Source: DAHUYF01 sp035945115 (lineage in GTDB: Bacteria > Pseudomonadota > Alphaproteobacteria > ATCC43930 > CGMCC-115725). Taken from it: a stretch of DNA of 64,000 bases. This document shows positions 42,309 to 51,181 of the stretch, piece after piece. Under the pieces are notes generated by a model. The model had not been told where the DNA came from. It did not search any database and was given only the letters and a program-made list of their open reading frames with translations. The translations under genes and the position numbers were made by a program. Each line of letters starts with the position of its first letter. The first letter of the stretch is position 1. The stretch is taken from assembly GCA_035945115.1 (NCBI GenBank), contig DASZAN010000201.1, positions 1 through 64,000 on the forward strand. Reading direction: 5' to 3'.

Positions 42309-42539
42309 CTAGGCCGGATGGTAGAAGCGGCGGTCGCGCAAGACCTCAAGCGAGACGGTCTTGCCGTCATGCTGCGAGCCCACGCGCAAAAGCCGCACAT
42401 GCGGACAAACGTCGCCGGCGTAGTGGGCCACGGTCACGACTTCCCAGACTGAACGCGCGCGCCCCACCGACAAGAAGCGCTGCCCCGCCTCGATGCCATA
42501 GTTCTGCTCGAAACCGGGTCGCCGCCGCCAAATGCTCAT
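42309..42539 (-). CDS. small protein of unknown function
   Basis: A 76-residue protein (MSIWRRRPGFEQNYGIEAGQ...) rich in beta-strand-like segments: VWEVVTVAHYAGDVCPHVRLLRV and TVSLEVLRDRRFYHPA. The ATG at 42539 has AGGTGA upstream. It shows no signal peptide or known motif. It precedes the zinc-protease-like gene by 18 bp and is divergent from the acyl-CoA synthetase gene at 42695 across a 155-bp gap. Coding is supported by the ribosome binding site, composition and position. Confidence 0.6.
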   Translation of the reverse strand: MSIWRRRPGFEQNYGIEAGQRFLSVGRARSVWEVVTVAHYAGDVCPHVRLLRVGSQHDGKTVSLEVLRDRRFYHPA

Positions 42540-42694
42540 GCTGTCACCTGCAACCAGGAAGCTCCGCAACCGGGGGAGCCGCCGCGGTTCAATGAAACCG
42601 CAAAGCGACCGCGCGCGTCGAGACCAAAAATGCCGCAGGGCGAGTTGCGTGCGCGAAAACGCCGACGCATGCTGGCGGCAGGAGGCGACGCCGC

Positions 42695-44227
42695 ATGAAC
42701 ATTGCTGCTTGGCTCGCACGCAACGCCAAAAGCTTCGGCGATCATCCCGGCATCTCCTGGGGAACGAGCGTCCATTCAACCTATGCGCAATGGGCGCGAC
42801 ACGCGGCGGCGATCGCCGGTTCACTGGCCGCGCTAACGCCCGGCGAATCCGAGGCACGCATCGCCATCGCCATGAGCAATCGGCCGGAGTACCTGGAAGC
42901 GCTCTTCGCCGTTTGGCATGCGGGCCGCGTCGCCGTGCCGATCAACGCTAAGCTTCACCGCGAAGAGTTCGGTTACATCCTAGCCCACTCGGGCGCGCGG
43001 GTTTGCATCACGAGCCCCGATCTTGCCGAGACGATCGCGCCGCTAACGGACGAGCTTCCAGCGCTGAAGTGCGTGATGGTGACCGGAGAGGAGCTGTGGC
43101 GGCGGTGGCGCGGAGCGGGCGGCATTGCCGTTGTCGACCGCCCGCCTGAGGCTCCTGCCTGGCTCTTCTACACCAGCGGGACGACGGGACGCCCCAAAGG
43201 CGCCACGCTTACCCACCGCAATCTCGCTGCGATGTCGCTCGGATATTTCTCCGATGTCGACGCGATTGAGCTGGGCGACGCCAAGCTCCACGCGGCGCCA
43301 CTCTCGCATGGCTCTGGACTTTACGGTTTGCCGCACATCGCGAAAGGCGCCAACCAGATCATTCCGGAAAGCGGCCATTTCGATCCCGCCGAGATCGCCG
43401 ACCTCTTGCGGCACTGGCGCAATATCAGCTTCTTTGCCGCGCCCACCATGGTGACACGCCTCATCGCGCATCCCGCCTTCGCCGGAGCCGACCACGGCGG
43501 TCTCAAGACCATCATCTATGGCGGCGGCCCGATGTATGTGGCGGATCTGGTGAAGGCGCTTGACCTCTTGGGACCGAAGCTCGTGCAGATTTATGGCCAG
43601 GGTGAGTCGCCGATGACCATCACGGCGCTCGCGCGATCCTATCACGCCGACCGGACCCATCCGCGCTGGCGCGAGCGTCTGGGCTCCGTCGGTCTTCCGT
43701 TCACCGGCGTCGAGGTGCGCATTGCCGACGAGGAGGACCATCCACTTCCCGCGGGCAAGATCGGCGAAGTGTTGGTGCGCGGCGACGCGGTCATGGCGGG
43801 ATATTGGCAAGACCCCGAGGCCACCCAGCGCACCTTGCGCGGCGGTTGGCTGCACACCGGGGATGTCGGCGCCTTCGATGACGACGGATTCCTCACCCTC
43901 CACGACCGCGCCAAGGACCTCATCATCAGCGGCGGCAGCAACATCTATCCCCGCGAAGTGGAAGAGGTGCTGCTACGCCATCCCGCCGTCGCCGAGGCGG
44001 CCGTCGTCGGCCGCGCACATCCTGATTGGGGCGAGGAGGTCGTGGCCTTCGTCGTCCCGCGCGAGGGCATGTCCGCGATGGAAGCGGAGCTCGACCGGCT
44101 CTGCCTCGACCACATCGCCCGCTTCAAGCGACCGCGTGGTTACCGGTTTGTCGCGGCGCTGCCCAAAAACAATTACGGCAAGGTGCTGAAGACCGAGCTG
44201 CGGAAGCGGCTTGCGGACGAGCGCTAA
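42695..44227 (+). CDS. acyl-CoA synthetase (AMP-dependent ligase)
   Basis: A 510-residue ANL-superfamily ligase with a complete motif set: P-loop FYTSGTTGRPKGATLTH (about residue 160), A5 QIYGQGESPMT, A7 LHTGDVGAFDDDGFL, A8 DRAKDLIISGGSNIYP, and A10 PKNNYGKVLKTELRKR with the catalytic lysine. It activates a carboxylic acid to acyl-AMP and then acyl-CoA. CAGGAGG precedes the ATG at 42695. It is convergent with, and overlaps by 4 bp, the NADH dehydrogenase gene. It is the intact ligase in this window; the two at 23-26 kb are degenerate. Substrate unknown. Confidence 0.92.
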   Translation: MNIAAWLARNAKSFGDHPGISWGTSVHSTYAQWARHAAAIAGSLAALTPGESEARIAIAMSNRPEYLEALFAVWHAGRVAVPINAKLHREEFGYILAHSGARVCITSPDLAETIAPLTDELPALKCVMVTGEELWRRWRGAGGIAVVDRPPEAPAWLFYTSGTTGRPKGATLTHRNLAAMSLGYFSDVDAIELGDAKLHAAPLSHGSGLYGLPHIAKGANQIIPESGHFDPAEIADLLRHWRNISFFAAPTMVTRLIAHPAFAGADHGGLKTIIYGGGPMYVADLVKALDLLGPKLVQIYGQGESPMTITALARSYHADRTHPRWRERLGSVGLPFTGVEVRIADEEDHPLPAGKIGEVLVRGDAVMAGYWQDPEATQRTLRGGWLHTGDVGAFDDDGFLTLHDRAKDLIISGGSNIYPREVEEVLLRHPAVAEAAVVGRAHPDWGEEVVAFVVPREGMSAMEAELDRLCLDHIARFKRPRGYRFVAALPKNNYGKVLKTELRKRLADER

Positions 44228-45510
44228 GCCTTCTCGCTGGTGATGAGGCGCGCGCCGCGCTGAAACGTGACATAGGCCCAGAGCCAATCGAGCAGCACGG
44301 CGACCCGGTTGCGAAATCCGATCAGGAACAACACGTGGACCATGCCCCAAAGCAGCCAGGCGAGACGGCCGCCGAGGCGGATGCGGCCGAAATCCGCGAC
44401 CGCGACCTTGCGGCCGATGGTGGCGAGATTGCCGTAGTTGCGGTAGCGGAAGCGCGGCTCGGTCCTTCCCGTGATGCGAGCGGCGATGACGCTAGCGGCA
44501 TAAGCGCCCTGCTGCTTGGCGACGGGTGCTACGCCGGGCAACGGCTTGCCGTCGCGACCCAGCGCCGCCGCCGTATCGCCAATGACAAAGATCTCGGGAT
44601 GGCCGGGGAGCGTGAGATCGCGCCCGACAATGACGCGGCCGGCGCGATCTTTTTCGGCGCTCAGCCATTTGGCAGCCGGTGAGGCGGCGACACCCGCCGC
44701 CCAGATGATGGTGCGCGCCTCGATGCGCTCGCCGGCCACCACCACTCCATCGGCATCGCAGGCGCTCGCGGGATGACCGAGGCGGACCTCGACGCCGAGC
44801 TTCTCGAGCGCGGATTTGGCGAAGGCGGAAAGCGCCTCGGGGAATGTCGCGAGCACGCGCGAACCGGATTCGACGAGGATGATCCGCGATGAGCGCGGAT
44901 CGATGTGGCGGAAGTCGCGCGCCAGCGCCACCCTCGCGAGTTCGGCAATGGCGCCGGCGAGTTCGACACCGGTCGGCCCGCCGCCGATGATCACGAATGT
45001 CAGGAGACGGCGGCGCTCGGCCGCATCTTCCGTCGTCTCGGCTTCTTCGAAGGCGAGGAGAATGCGATGGCGCAGCTTCGTTGCGTCGTCGATCTTCTTA
45101 AGGCCGGGCGCCACCGCCTCCCATTCATCGCGGCCGAAATAGGCGTGGCGGGCGCCGGTGGCGACGATCAACGTGTCATAGGGCACACTCCGGCCTTCGA
45201 CCTCGACCAGGCGTGCCTTCTTGTCGATGGCGCCGACGCGGCCGAGCAGGACGCGCGTGTTTTTCTGGTCGCGCAGGATCGAACGGATGGGCGTCGCGAT
45301 CTCCGCCGGTGATAGCCCCGCTGTCGCCACCTGATAGAGGAGCGGCTGGAAGAGGTGGTAATTGCGGCGATCGACGACGGTAACATCGACGGGCGCTTTG
45401 GCGAGCGCCTTCGCTGCGCTGAGACCGCCAAACCCCGCACCGAGAATGACGACGCGTGGCCACGTCGCTCGGTCGCCGGAAAAGGGTTTAGTTGCGATGG
45501 GGGTCGTCAT
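44224..45510 (-). CDS. ndh: type II NADH dehydrogenase (NDH-2)
   Basis: A 428-residue flavoprotein: FAD fold VVILGAGFGGLSAAKAL at the N-terminus, second dinucleotide fold VIIGGGPTGVELAGAI (about residue 170), NDH-2 signatures YHLFQPLLYQVAT and APVAKQQGAYAA, and an amphipathic C-terminal membrane anchor (WLLWGMVHVLFLIG). It oxidises NADH and reduces quinone at the inner face of the membrane without proton pumping. The ATG at 45510 overlaps the stop of the acetoacetate decarboxylase gene by 4 bp, so it is coupled to PHB/ketone-body catabolism, which produces NADH. Confidence 0.92.
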   Translation of the reverse strand: MTTPIATKPFSGDRATWPRVVILGAGFGGLSAAKALAKAPVDVTVVDRRNYHLFQPLLYQVATAGLSPAEIATPIRSILRDQKNTRVLLGRVGAIDKKARLVEVEGRSVPYDTLIVATGARHAYFGRDEWEAVAPGLKKIDDATKLRHRILLAFEEAETTEDAAERRRLLTFVIIGGGPTGVELAGAIAELARVALARDFRHIDPRSSRIILVESGSRVLATFPEALSAFAKSALEKLGVEVRLGHPASACDADGVVVAGERIEARTIIWAAGVAASPAAKWLSAEKDRAGRVIVGRDLTLPGHPEIFVIGDTAAALGRDGKPLPGVAPVAKQQGAYAASVIAARITGRTEPRFRYRNYGNLATIGRKVAVADFGRIRLGGRLAWLLWGMVHVLFLIGFRNRVAVLLDWLWAYVTFQRGARLITSEKA

Positions 45511-46256
45511 CGCGGGCGCAAATAGTCGTGGAGAACGCGGCCGTAGGGCAGCGTCAGGTCGGCGATGAAGTGGCGGCCGCCGACGATCCGCCGCACCGGC
45601 AGATCGGCGACGGGCGCGTTCACATGCGGGATGAGATGGAGGCGTGCCGGACCGGTCCACGATCCCTTCACTTTGATCTCGGTGAGATTGTATCCGACGA
45701 GCTGCGCGATCGCCGGCTTGCCGTCGACATCGGGAATGAGCTTCAGGTTCACCTGCAGCTTTGAGAGCGCCGCCACCGTCTTCTCGATGTTGCGGACCTG
45801 TGCCTCCTGCTTGTAAGCCATGGTACCGATAGCGACGGTCTCCCCGGCATAGGCGAGCGTGCCGGTCAGGGTATCGTGGACGACGGCGAGCTTGGGTTCC
45901 GCGTGCTTCTTGGGAAAGCCCCAGATTTCACGGCCGGCGGCGATCGGCGGCTCGTCGTCGAGATACATCTGCGCGGTAAAATTGCAGGAGGTGCCGTGCC
46001 AGGTACAGGGGATGACCACGCCGCTCTCGGTGTAGTCGCCGAAGCCTGAGCTGTCGGGCATGCGGATCCATTCGTAATAGACGATGGCCTCCTGCACCGG
46101 CATGAGCGGCTCCGGCACCGCATGCCGGATCGCCGCCGCGTCACTGTCGTAGGCGACGATCATGTATTCACGATCGATGAAGCGGAAAGGTCCGTGCGGA
46201 TAGCTCGGACTGGCCAGCGGCATCGATGGTGCTCGTAAGATCTCTTCGACTTTCAT
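45507..46256 (-). CDS. adc: acetoacetate decarboxylase
   Basis: A 249-residue ADC-family protein. The Schiff-base lysine lies in GREIWGFPKKHAEPKL (about residue 115), with YYEWIRMPDSSGFGDYTESGVVIP as the conserved pocket segment. It converts acetoacetate to acetone and CO2, although some relatives in PHB loci act on other acids. The last codons overlap the NDH-2 start. It belongs to a minus-strand run with patatin, phasin-like and hydroxybutyrate dehydrogenase genes, which supports a role in disposal of acetoacetate from PHB breakdown. Confidence 0.93.
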   Translation of the reverse strand: MKVEEILRAPSMPLASPSYPHGPFRFIDREYMIVAYDSDAAAIRHAVPEPLMPVQEAIVYYEWIRMPDSSGFGDYTESGVVIPCTWHGTSCNFTAQMYLDDEPPIAAGREIWGFPKKHAEPKLAVVHDTLTGTLAYAGETVAIGTMAYKQEAQVRNIEKTVAALSKLQVNLKLIPDVDGKPAIAQLVGYNLTEIKVKGSWTGPARLHLIPHVNAPVADLPVRRIVGGRHFIADLTLPYGRVLHDYLRPR

Positions 46257-46280
46257 TATCCGCCTTCCTCCGTCACCGCG

Positions 46281-47357
46281 TCAGAGATACTGGGCGCGGA
46301 TGTCGATGGTCGATGCGACCCCTAGGCGATCGAATGACGCTTCGATCCAAGCGTCGGCCGTCTTGCGCCCGGCGGCATGAAGATGCTGCAGGAAGCCCCA
46401 ATCGGCGTTGAGCTTGCTCGAAGCGCCGAGCTTCTTCATGACGGAATCGGCAAAGATGCTGTGGATGAATATGCGGTTCAAGTGCTTGCGGTCGACAATG
46501 CCGCCGTCGATCAGTCGGGTGACGAAGTTGATCGCCCGCATTTCGCGCATGAGCGAGGAGTTGAAGCTGATTTCATTGACGCGGTTCAAAATGTCCATCG
46601 CCGTGCGCGGCACCTCGTCGCGTTCGAGCGGATTGATGTGAACGACGACGATGTCCTTGCAGTCGCACCCGTAAATGAGCGGGAAGATCGCCGGATTCCC
46701 CATGTAGCCGCCGTCCCAATAGTGTTCGCCGTCGATTTCGACCGCTTGGAAAAGGAACGGCAAGCAGCTCGACGCCAAGACCTGCATGGGTCCAATTTCA
46801 TGGCGCTCGAACACCTTGACCTTTCCCGTACGCACATTGGTGGCGGAGAGGAAGAGCTTGATCGGATTTTCTCGTCGCCGCAGCAGCGCAAAGTCGACGC
46901 TCGCCTCGAGCACTTCCTTGAGCGGATTGCGGTTGAGCGGATTGAATTCGTAAGGCGAGAACAACCGGCTCATCAGGTCGAGCATGACGAAGGCCGGCGA
47001 GAAATGGAGCGAGTAATTGCCGAGCGCGCGGTCAAGCCAGCTCGGCTGCAGCGGCGAATTCATCGCCACGCGGCTGACCCGGCGCCAGAACTCGGCTAGC
47101 GCCGCACGCGCCTCCGCGCGGCCGCCGACGGCGTAGCCATAGGCGAGGACTGTGCCGTTCATGGCGCCAGCGCTCGTTGCGGAAATTCCCTCGATCTCGA
47201 TCCGCTCTTCTTCGAGAAGGCGATCGAGCACGCCCCAGGTGAACGCCCCGTGAGCGCCGCCGCCCTGGAGTGCGAGGTTGATCTTCTTGGTCGTGCTCCG
47301 CGCTTTCCCACTTCGACGCGTCGCCGCATCTAGCTCACGAGAGATTGTGGCATCCAC
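46281..47357 (-). CDS. patatin-like phospholipase
   Basis: A 358-residue patatin-domain lipase. INLALQGGGAHGAFTWGVLDRLL gives the oxyanion-hole GGGxxG, GISATSAGAMNGTVLAYG carries the nucleophile serine (ATSAG), and the catalytic Asp is in HYWDGGYMGNPAIFPL. No signal peptide is present. In related loci such proteins occur next to PHB genes, possibly acting at granules. It lies 24 bp before the acetoacetate decarboxylase gene and 41 bp after the phasin-like gene. Confidence 0.92.
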   Translation of the reverse strand: MDATISRELDAATRRSGKARSTTKKINLALQGGGAHGAFTWGVLDRLLEEERIEIEGISATSAGAMNGTVLAYGYAVGGRAEARAALAEFWRRVSRVAMNSPLQPSWLDRALGNYSLHFSPAFVMLDLMSRLFSPYEFNPLNRNPLKEVLEASVDFALLRRRENPIKLFLSATNVRTGKVKVFERHEIGPMQVLASSCLPFLFQAVEIDGEHYWDGGYMGNPAIFPLIYGCDCKDIVVVHINPLERDEVPRTAMDILNRVNEISFNSSLMREMRAINFVTRLIDGGIVDRKHLNRIFIHSIFADSVMKKLGASSKLNADWGFLQHLHAAGRKTADAWIEASFDRLGVASTIDIRAQYL

Positions 47358-47398
47358 GACCGTCCTCCTTGGTGAGCAGCCCGAGCCGTGGCAGGCCG

Positions 47399-47788
47399 TT
47401 AGCGCGCCTTTGGCGTTGTTTCGTCGGCGGACAGCGGCGCTTGCGAGAATGCGAGACTTTCGGCGGCGACTCGCCGCAACAAGGCGACACCCTCGAGCTG
47501 GAGCTGGGCGGCTATCTCGGCGAGCGCGATGCCTTGCGAGAAGGATGCGATGACCGCACGCTTCGTCGCATCGAGCGAGGAAGCGAGAGGGCCGTCGAGC
47601 GCGGTGGGCGCCATGCCGCGCCAGAGGAGCAGCGCCGTCTCGCGCTGCGCCGTCGCGACGAGCTCGTCATAGCGGGCGAGGGCGGCCCGCGCGCTATCGA
47701 ACGCGGCCCCGGTGGCCTGGCCGAGCCGATTGATGTCGGTCCAACCGCATGAACCCTGGTCGCCGCCGTTCCTGTGCTTCGCGCTCAT
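47399..47788 (-). CDS. phasin-like protein
   Basis: A 129-residue, alanine-rich, amphipathic helical protein without signal peptide (FDSARAALARYDELVATAQRETALLLW...SFSQGIALAEIAAQLQLEGVALLRRVAAESLAF). Size, composition and helix pattern fit small phasins that coat polyhydroxybutyrate granules. The context, between a 3-hydroxybutyrate dehydrogenase and a patatin gene, supports this. AGGAG precedes the ATG at 47788. Phasins are weakly conserved, so the call depends largely on context. Confidence 0.65.
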   Translation of the reverse strand: MSAKHRNGGDQGSCGWTDINRLGQATGAAFDSARAALARYDELVATAQRETALLLWRGMAPTALDGPLASSLDATKRAVIASFSQGIALAEIAAQLQLEGVALLRRVAAESLAFSQAPLSADETTPKAR

Positions 47789-47823
47789 GCCGCTCTCCTG
47801 AGAATTCCCGGACCGGAGGTCCG

Positions 47824-48606
47824 CTACTGGGCCGTCCAGCCGCCGTCGATCGGCAGGACGGTGCCAGTGATCGAGCGAGCCTGCTCGGAGGCAAGAAACG
47901 CGCAGAGCGCCGCCACCTCGTCGACCTCGACGAATCGCTTCGTCGGCTGCGCCGCGAGGAGAACATCCCGCACCACCGCCGCCTCGCTGATACCGCGCGC
48001 CTTTGCCGTATCGGGGATCTGCTTCCCGACGAGCGGGGTCAACACATAGCCGGGACAGACCGCGTTCACGGTGACGCCGCTTTCCGCCGCTTCGAGCGCC
48101 ACGGTCTTGGTGAGGCCGGCAATGCCGTGCTTGGCGGCGACGTAGGCGGATTTGAAGGGCGATGCGACGAGCGCATGGGCCGAGGCGACATTGATGATCC
48201 GCCCCCAGCGCCGCGCCTTCATGCCCGGCAAGGCGAGACGGATGGTGTGAAAGGCGGCGACGAGATTGATGGCGATGATCGCGTGCCAGGTCGCGGCGGG
48301 AAATTCCTCGATCGGCGCCACATGCTGAATGCCGGCGTTGTTGACGAGGATATCGATCCCGCCGAAGTCGCGGATCGCCTCGACGACCATGCCTTCGATC
48401 GCTGCCGGCTCGCTCATATCGGCTCCGTCATAGACCGCCTCGATGCCGAAGGTGCGACTGAGCCGTTCGCGTTGCGTGGCGATCGCGGCCGCATCGCCCA
48501 TGCCGTTGAGCACGACGTTGCAGCCTTGGGCGGCGAGCGCTTCGGCGATGCCCGCGCCGATGCCGCTCGTCGAACCGGTCACCAGCGCGGTTTTTCCTTT
48601 GAGCAT
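47824..48606 (-). CDS. bdhA: 3-hydroxybutyrate dehydrogenase
   Basis: A 260-residue SDR with the BDH pattern: LKGKTALVTGSTSGIGAGIAEALAAQG, NNAGIQHVAPIEEFP (the GIQH substrate loop), Ser in NVASAHALVASPFKSAY and YVAAKHG, then GVTVNAVCPGYVLTPLV and ending VLPIDGGWTAQ. It oxidises (R)-3-hydroxybutyrate to acetoacetate with NAD. This fits the neighbouring acetoacetate decarboxylase, phasin-like and patatin genes and the phaZ gene in the window. The ATG at 48606 starts the family N-terminus. Confidence 0.95.
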   Translation of the reverse strand: MLKGKTALVTGSTSGIGAGIAEALAAQGCNVVLNGMGDAAAIATQRERLSRTFGIEAVYDGADMSEPAAIEGMVVEAIRDFGGIDILVNNAGIQHVAPIEEFPAATWHAIIAINLVAAFHTIRLALPGMKARRWGRIINVASAHALVASPFKSAYVAAKHGIAGLTKTVALEAAESGVTVNAVCPGYVLTPLVGKQIPDTAKARGISEAAVVRDVLLAAQPTKRFVEVDEVAALCAFLASEQARSITGTVLPIDGGWTAQ

Positions 48607-48634
48607 GGGGGCGATCTCCGCGGCGCGACGCTGT

Positions 48635-49267
48635 TCACTTCGCTTGGACGAGCCGCGCCCAGTCGGCCATCTGCACGCGCGCCAGCAGCTCGAAGCCGCC
48701 ATTCGTCGGACGGAAGATCCCGGCCTCACCCTCGACCATGTTCGCCCAGTCCTGGCCGAGCGCAGCGGTGATGTTGGGCAGGTGCGTGACGATGATGGTG
48801 TCGGTGCCGGCACGAGGCGCGGTCGAGAGCATCTTCTTCATCGCCTCAGCGCGGCGCGCCTTCTCCTCGGCGCTTACGTTGTCTTTGGCCTCGGTGACAT
48901 CGTCGGTCTTGACGATGCCGGAGAAGCCGGCCAGCACGGCGGTCTCGTAAGCGCGGTTGAACTTGCTCGAATAGACCTGGCCCACGGGAATGCCGGCACG
49001 GCGGATCGACTCGCCGAATTCCTTGGCCAAGTCCTTGCCCTTGGGATCGAGATTCCGCTGCGTTGCGGGATCATCGAAATTCACGGGATTGGCGTCCTTC
49101 TGGTCGGCAAAAGTGCTGCCGTGACGCAGAAGGATGACGAGCCCGCCGCTGCGCAGCGCGCTCATGAGGTTGGCATCGTCGGCGGCGGCCGCATCGACCG
49201 GCGCCGCGACCTGCAGTGCGAAAACGCAGCAAATCGCCGCGGCAGTATTTCGGATGATGTTAAGCAT
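48635..49267 (-). CDS. exported histidine phosphatase family protein
   Basis: A 210-residue protein with a signal peptide (LNIIRNTAAAICCVFALQVAAPVDAAAA, cleavage about residue 29). The phosphoglycerate-mutase-like catalytic motif is LVILLRHGSTF, with the second Arg region in GQVYSSKFNRAYETA and the second His in TIIVTHLPNI. It is probably a periplasmic phosphatase; substrate unknown. A strong GAAGGAGG lies ahead of the ATG at 49267. It precedes bdhA by 28 bp on the same strand. Confidence 0.9.
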   Translation of the reverse strand: MLNIIRNTAAAICCVFALQVAAPVDAAAADDANLMSALRSGGLVILLRHGSTFADQKDANPVNFDDPATQRNLDPKGKDLAKEFGESIRRAGIPVGQVYSSKFNRAYETAVLAGFSGIVKTDDVTEAKDNVSAEEKARRAEAMKKMLSTAPRAGTDTIIVTHLPNITAALGQDWANMVEGEAGIFRPTNGGFELLARVQMADWARLVQAK

Positions 49268-49439
49268 GTTTGCCTCCTTCGGTCGGTTTCGACGCTGTTG
49301 CGTGTCACTGCAAAGAGCGGAGATCTGTGTCGGCTTGCGCCGCGTTTTCAGCATCTCATGGTGGTGCAGCGTCTCGCCAATCACGACCAGGCGATGGCTC
49401 CGAATATTCCCTCGCCCGGATGCATAATGCTTAGGGGTG

Positions 49440-49461
49440 AAAAAAAGGGCGTTCCCGCCCT
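49440..49461 (-). terminator. intrinsic terminator on the minus strand
   Basis: On the minus strand AGGGCG-GGAA-CGCCCT forms a 6-bp GC-rich stem with a 4-base loop (49446-49461), followed directly by seven T residues (49440-49446). The orientation is odd: no minus-strand gene ends here, since the gene to the right is on the plus strand and the histidine phosphatase starts 172 bp further along. It may end a small RNA or act as a leader attenuator for the phosphatase gene. Confidence 0.6.
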
Positions 49462-49541
49462 AATGGATGAGGGAATGTGACGAATAGACGAGCATATGAA
49501 CGGGTCAAGAGAGAGCGCCAAGAACCATACCGCGCGATTCC

Positions 49542-50321
49542 GTGGCGTCGTTTCCGTTGTTCGCTGGTGTCGCGTCGGCAGCGTGTGCCCTCACCTTTTC
49601 CGCAGGCGTTGCCGCTGCGCCTTGTGCCAGCGAGGTGATCACGACAGATCGGCCGGATGTCACGAATTCCAGCGTCGTCGTGCCGGTCGGCACCTTTCAG
49701 AGCAAGAACGGCGTCGATCACGTGAACCTGCGGACCGCCACGGGCTTGGAAGGAACAGAAAGCCGGCTCAGGCTCGGCGTGGCGTCGTGCCTCGAGCTGT
49801 TGCTCGATTTGCCATCTTATTCCCTCGGCGTCGCGGGCGATGCTCCCCCGGGATTTTCCAATCTGGCACCCGCCATCAAGTGGCAGCTCGGCCCATTGGC
49901 CGGTGGCGTCGACTTGTCCGTGACCGTCGGTGCGGCGCTGCCCACGGGGCGCGTGCGTCTTGTCGGGCCGGGGCCTCAGCCTTACCTGCAGCTTCCTTGG
50001 TCGCGCGAACTCGGCGACGGTTGGGGCATGAGCGGCATGCTCACCGCGTTCTTCTCGCCGGCCAATGCCGCCGCTTCCGCCGCAACGCAGTCGACCTTTG
50101 CGATCGAGAGAGAACTCGGCGATCGGGCGGAGGTCTTCATCGAGTATGTCGGCGAATTTCGCCCGCATGACCGGCCGAGCCAGCTACTCAATGTCGGCGG
50201 CGCCTTTCGCTTCACGCCGAGACAGCAACTGGACTTTCACGTCGCGGGCGGGCTCACGCGATCGGCCCCAAGCTATGTCATTGGCGTCGGCTATTCGATC
50301 CGGTTCGACGGCCTCTTTTGA
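49542..50321 (+). CDS. outer-membrane transporter-like protein (MetA-pathway family)
   Basis: A 259-residue exported protein. A signal peptide (ASFPLFAGVASAACALTFSAGVAAA) is followed by ITTDRPDVTNSSVVVPVGTFQSKNG, the typical start of the 'phenol MetA degradation'-type outer-membrane beta-barrel family, and by alternating strands ending in aromatic residues, with the terminal YSIRFDGLF suiting a beta-barrel signal. The substrate is unknown. The GTG at 49542 is the only in-frame start and lacks a strong ribosome binding site. It is convergent with an SDR gene 14 bp away. Confidence 0.75.
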   Translation: MASFPLFAGVASAACALTFSAGVAAAPCASEVITTDRPDVTNSSVVVPVGTFQSKNGVDHVNLRTATGLEGTESRLRLGVASCLELLLDLPSYSLGVAGDAPPGFSNLAPAIKWQLGPLAGGVDLSVTVGAALPTGRVRLVGPGPQPYLQLPWSRELGDGWGMSGMLTAFFSPANAAASAATQSTFAIERELGDRAEVFIEYVGEFRPHDRPSQLLNVGGAFRFTPRQQLDFHVAGGLTRSAPSYVIGVGYSIRFDGLF

Positions 50322-50335
50322 GAGACGTATCCGCC

Positions 50336-51115
50336 CTAGAACGTGCCGGGATAAAGCCCGCCATCGACGAGCCAGTTCTGTCCGGTGATGTAGCTCGCTT
50401 GCTCACTGCACAAGAAGGCGCAAGCGGCGCCGAAATCCTCGATCGTGCCGAACCGGCCAGCGGGAATAGTGGTAAGCCGCTCGGAGCGCGCCTCTTCGAT
50501 CGAGATCTTCCGGTTCTTCGCCACCGCCTCGAAGTTGCTGCGAAGACGGTCGGTATCCATGGCACCCGGCAGCAGATTGTTGATGGTGACGTTGTGTTTC
50601 ACGGTCTTGCGCGAAAGCCCGGCGACGAAGCCGGTGAGACCGGTGCGGGCGCCATTCGAGAGGCCCAGAATGTCGATCGGCATCTTGACCGCGCTCGAAG
50701 TGATGTTGACGACGCGGCCGAAGCGGCGCGCGATCATCGCGTCGACGGTGGCGCGCATCAGCTCGATCGGCGTCAGCATGTTGGCGTCGAGCGCCTTGAT
50801 CCAGACCTCGCGGTCCCAGTCACGGAAATCGCCGGGCGGCGGCCCGCCGGCGTTGTTGATGAGAATGTCGGGGCTCGGGCAAGCCGCGAGCGCCGCCTTG
50901 CGCCCCTCGGCTGTGGTGATGTCGCAGGCGACGGTGGTCACCTTCGCGCCGGTCTTGGCTCGGATTTCCGCCGCCGTCGCTTCGAGCGCATCGCGGCCGC
51001 GCGCGAGGATGACGAGATCGACGCCTTCTTCTGCAAGCGCGATCGCGCAGCCCTTGCCGAGACCTTTGCTCGCGGCGCAGACAAGCGCCTTCTTGCCGGC
51101 GATGCCGAAATCCAT
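50336..51115 (-). CDS. SDR-family protein lacking the YxxxK motif
   Basis: A 259-residue SDR-fold protein with N-terminal KKALVCAASKGLGKGCAIALA, NNAGGPPPGDF and C-terminal ITGQNWLVDGG. In place of the catalytic Tyr-x-x-x-Lys it reads SSAVKMPIDILGLSNGARTGLTGF, so Asn/Ser-Gly-Ala-Arg replaces the pair. This alternative active site is typical of a subfamily annotated as 3-oxoacyl-ACP reductase-like, whose activity is unclear. It is convergent with the outer-membrane gene and stands alone. Confidence 0.85.
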   Translation of the reverse strand: MDFGIAGKKALVCAASKGLGKGCAIALAEEGVDLVILARGRDALEATAAEIRAKTGAKVTTVACDITTAEGRKAALAACPSPDILINNAGGPPPGDFRDWDREVWIKALDANMLTPIELMRATVDAMIARRFGRVVNITSSAVKMPIDILGLSNGARTGLTGFVAGLSRKTVKHNVTINNLLPGAMDTDRLRSNFEAVAKNRKISIEEARSERLTTIPAGRFGTIEDFGAACAFLCSEQASYITGQNWLVDGGLYPGTF

Positions 51116-51181
51116 GACCGCCCTCCCCCGTCTCCGTTTATTGGGGGCGCATCTTAGGCGCAGGCGGCGAGGCGTCCAGCC

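Noticed and set aside
42309..42857. A 182-codon minus-strand frame read as one protein
   Set aside because: The segment above 42539 is Arg/Ser-rich, lacks a ribosome binding site and overlaps the 5' end of the acyl-CoA synthetase gene. The ATG at 42539 with AGGTGA is the better start.
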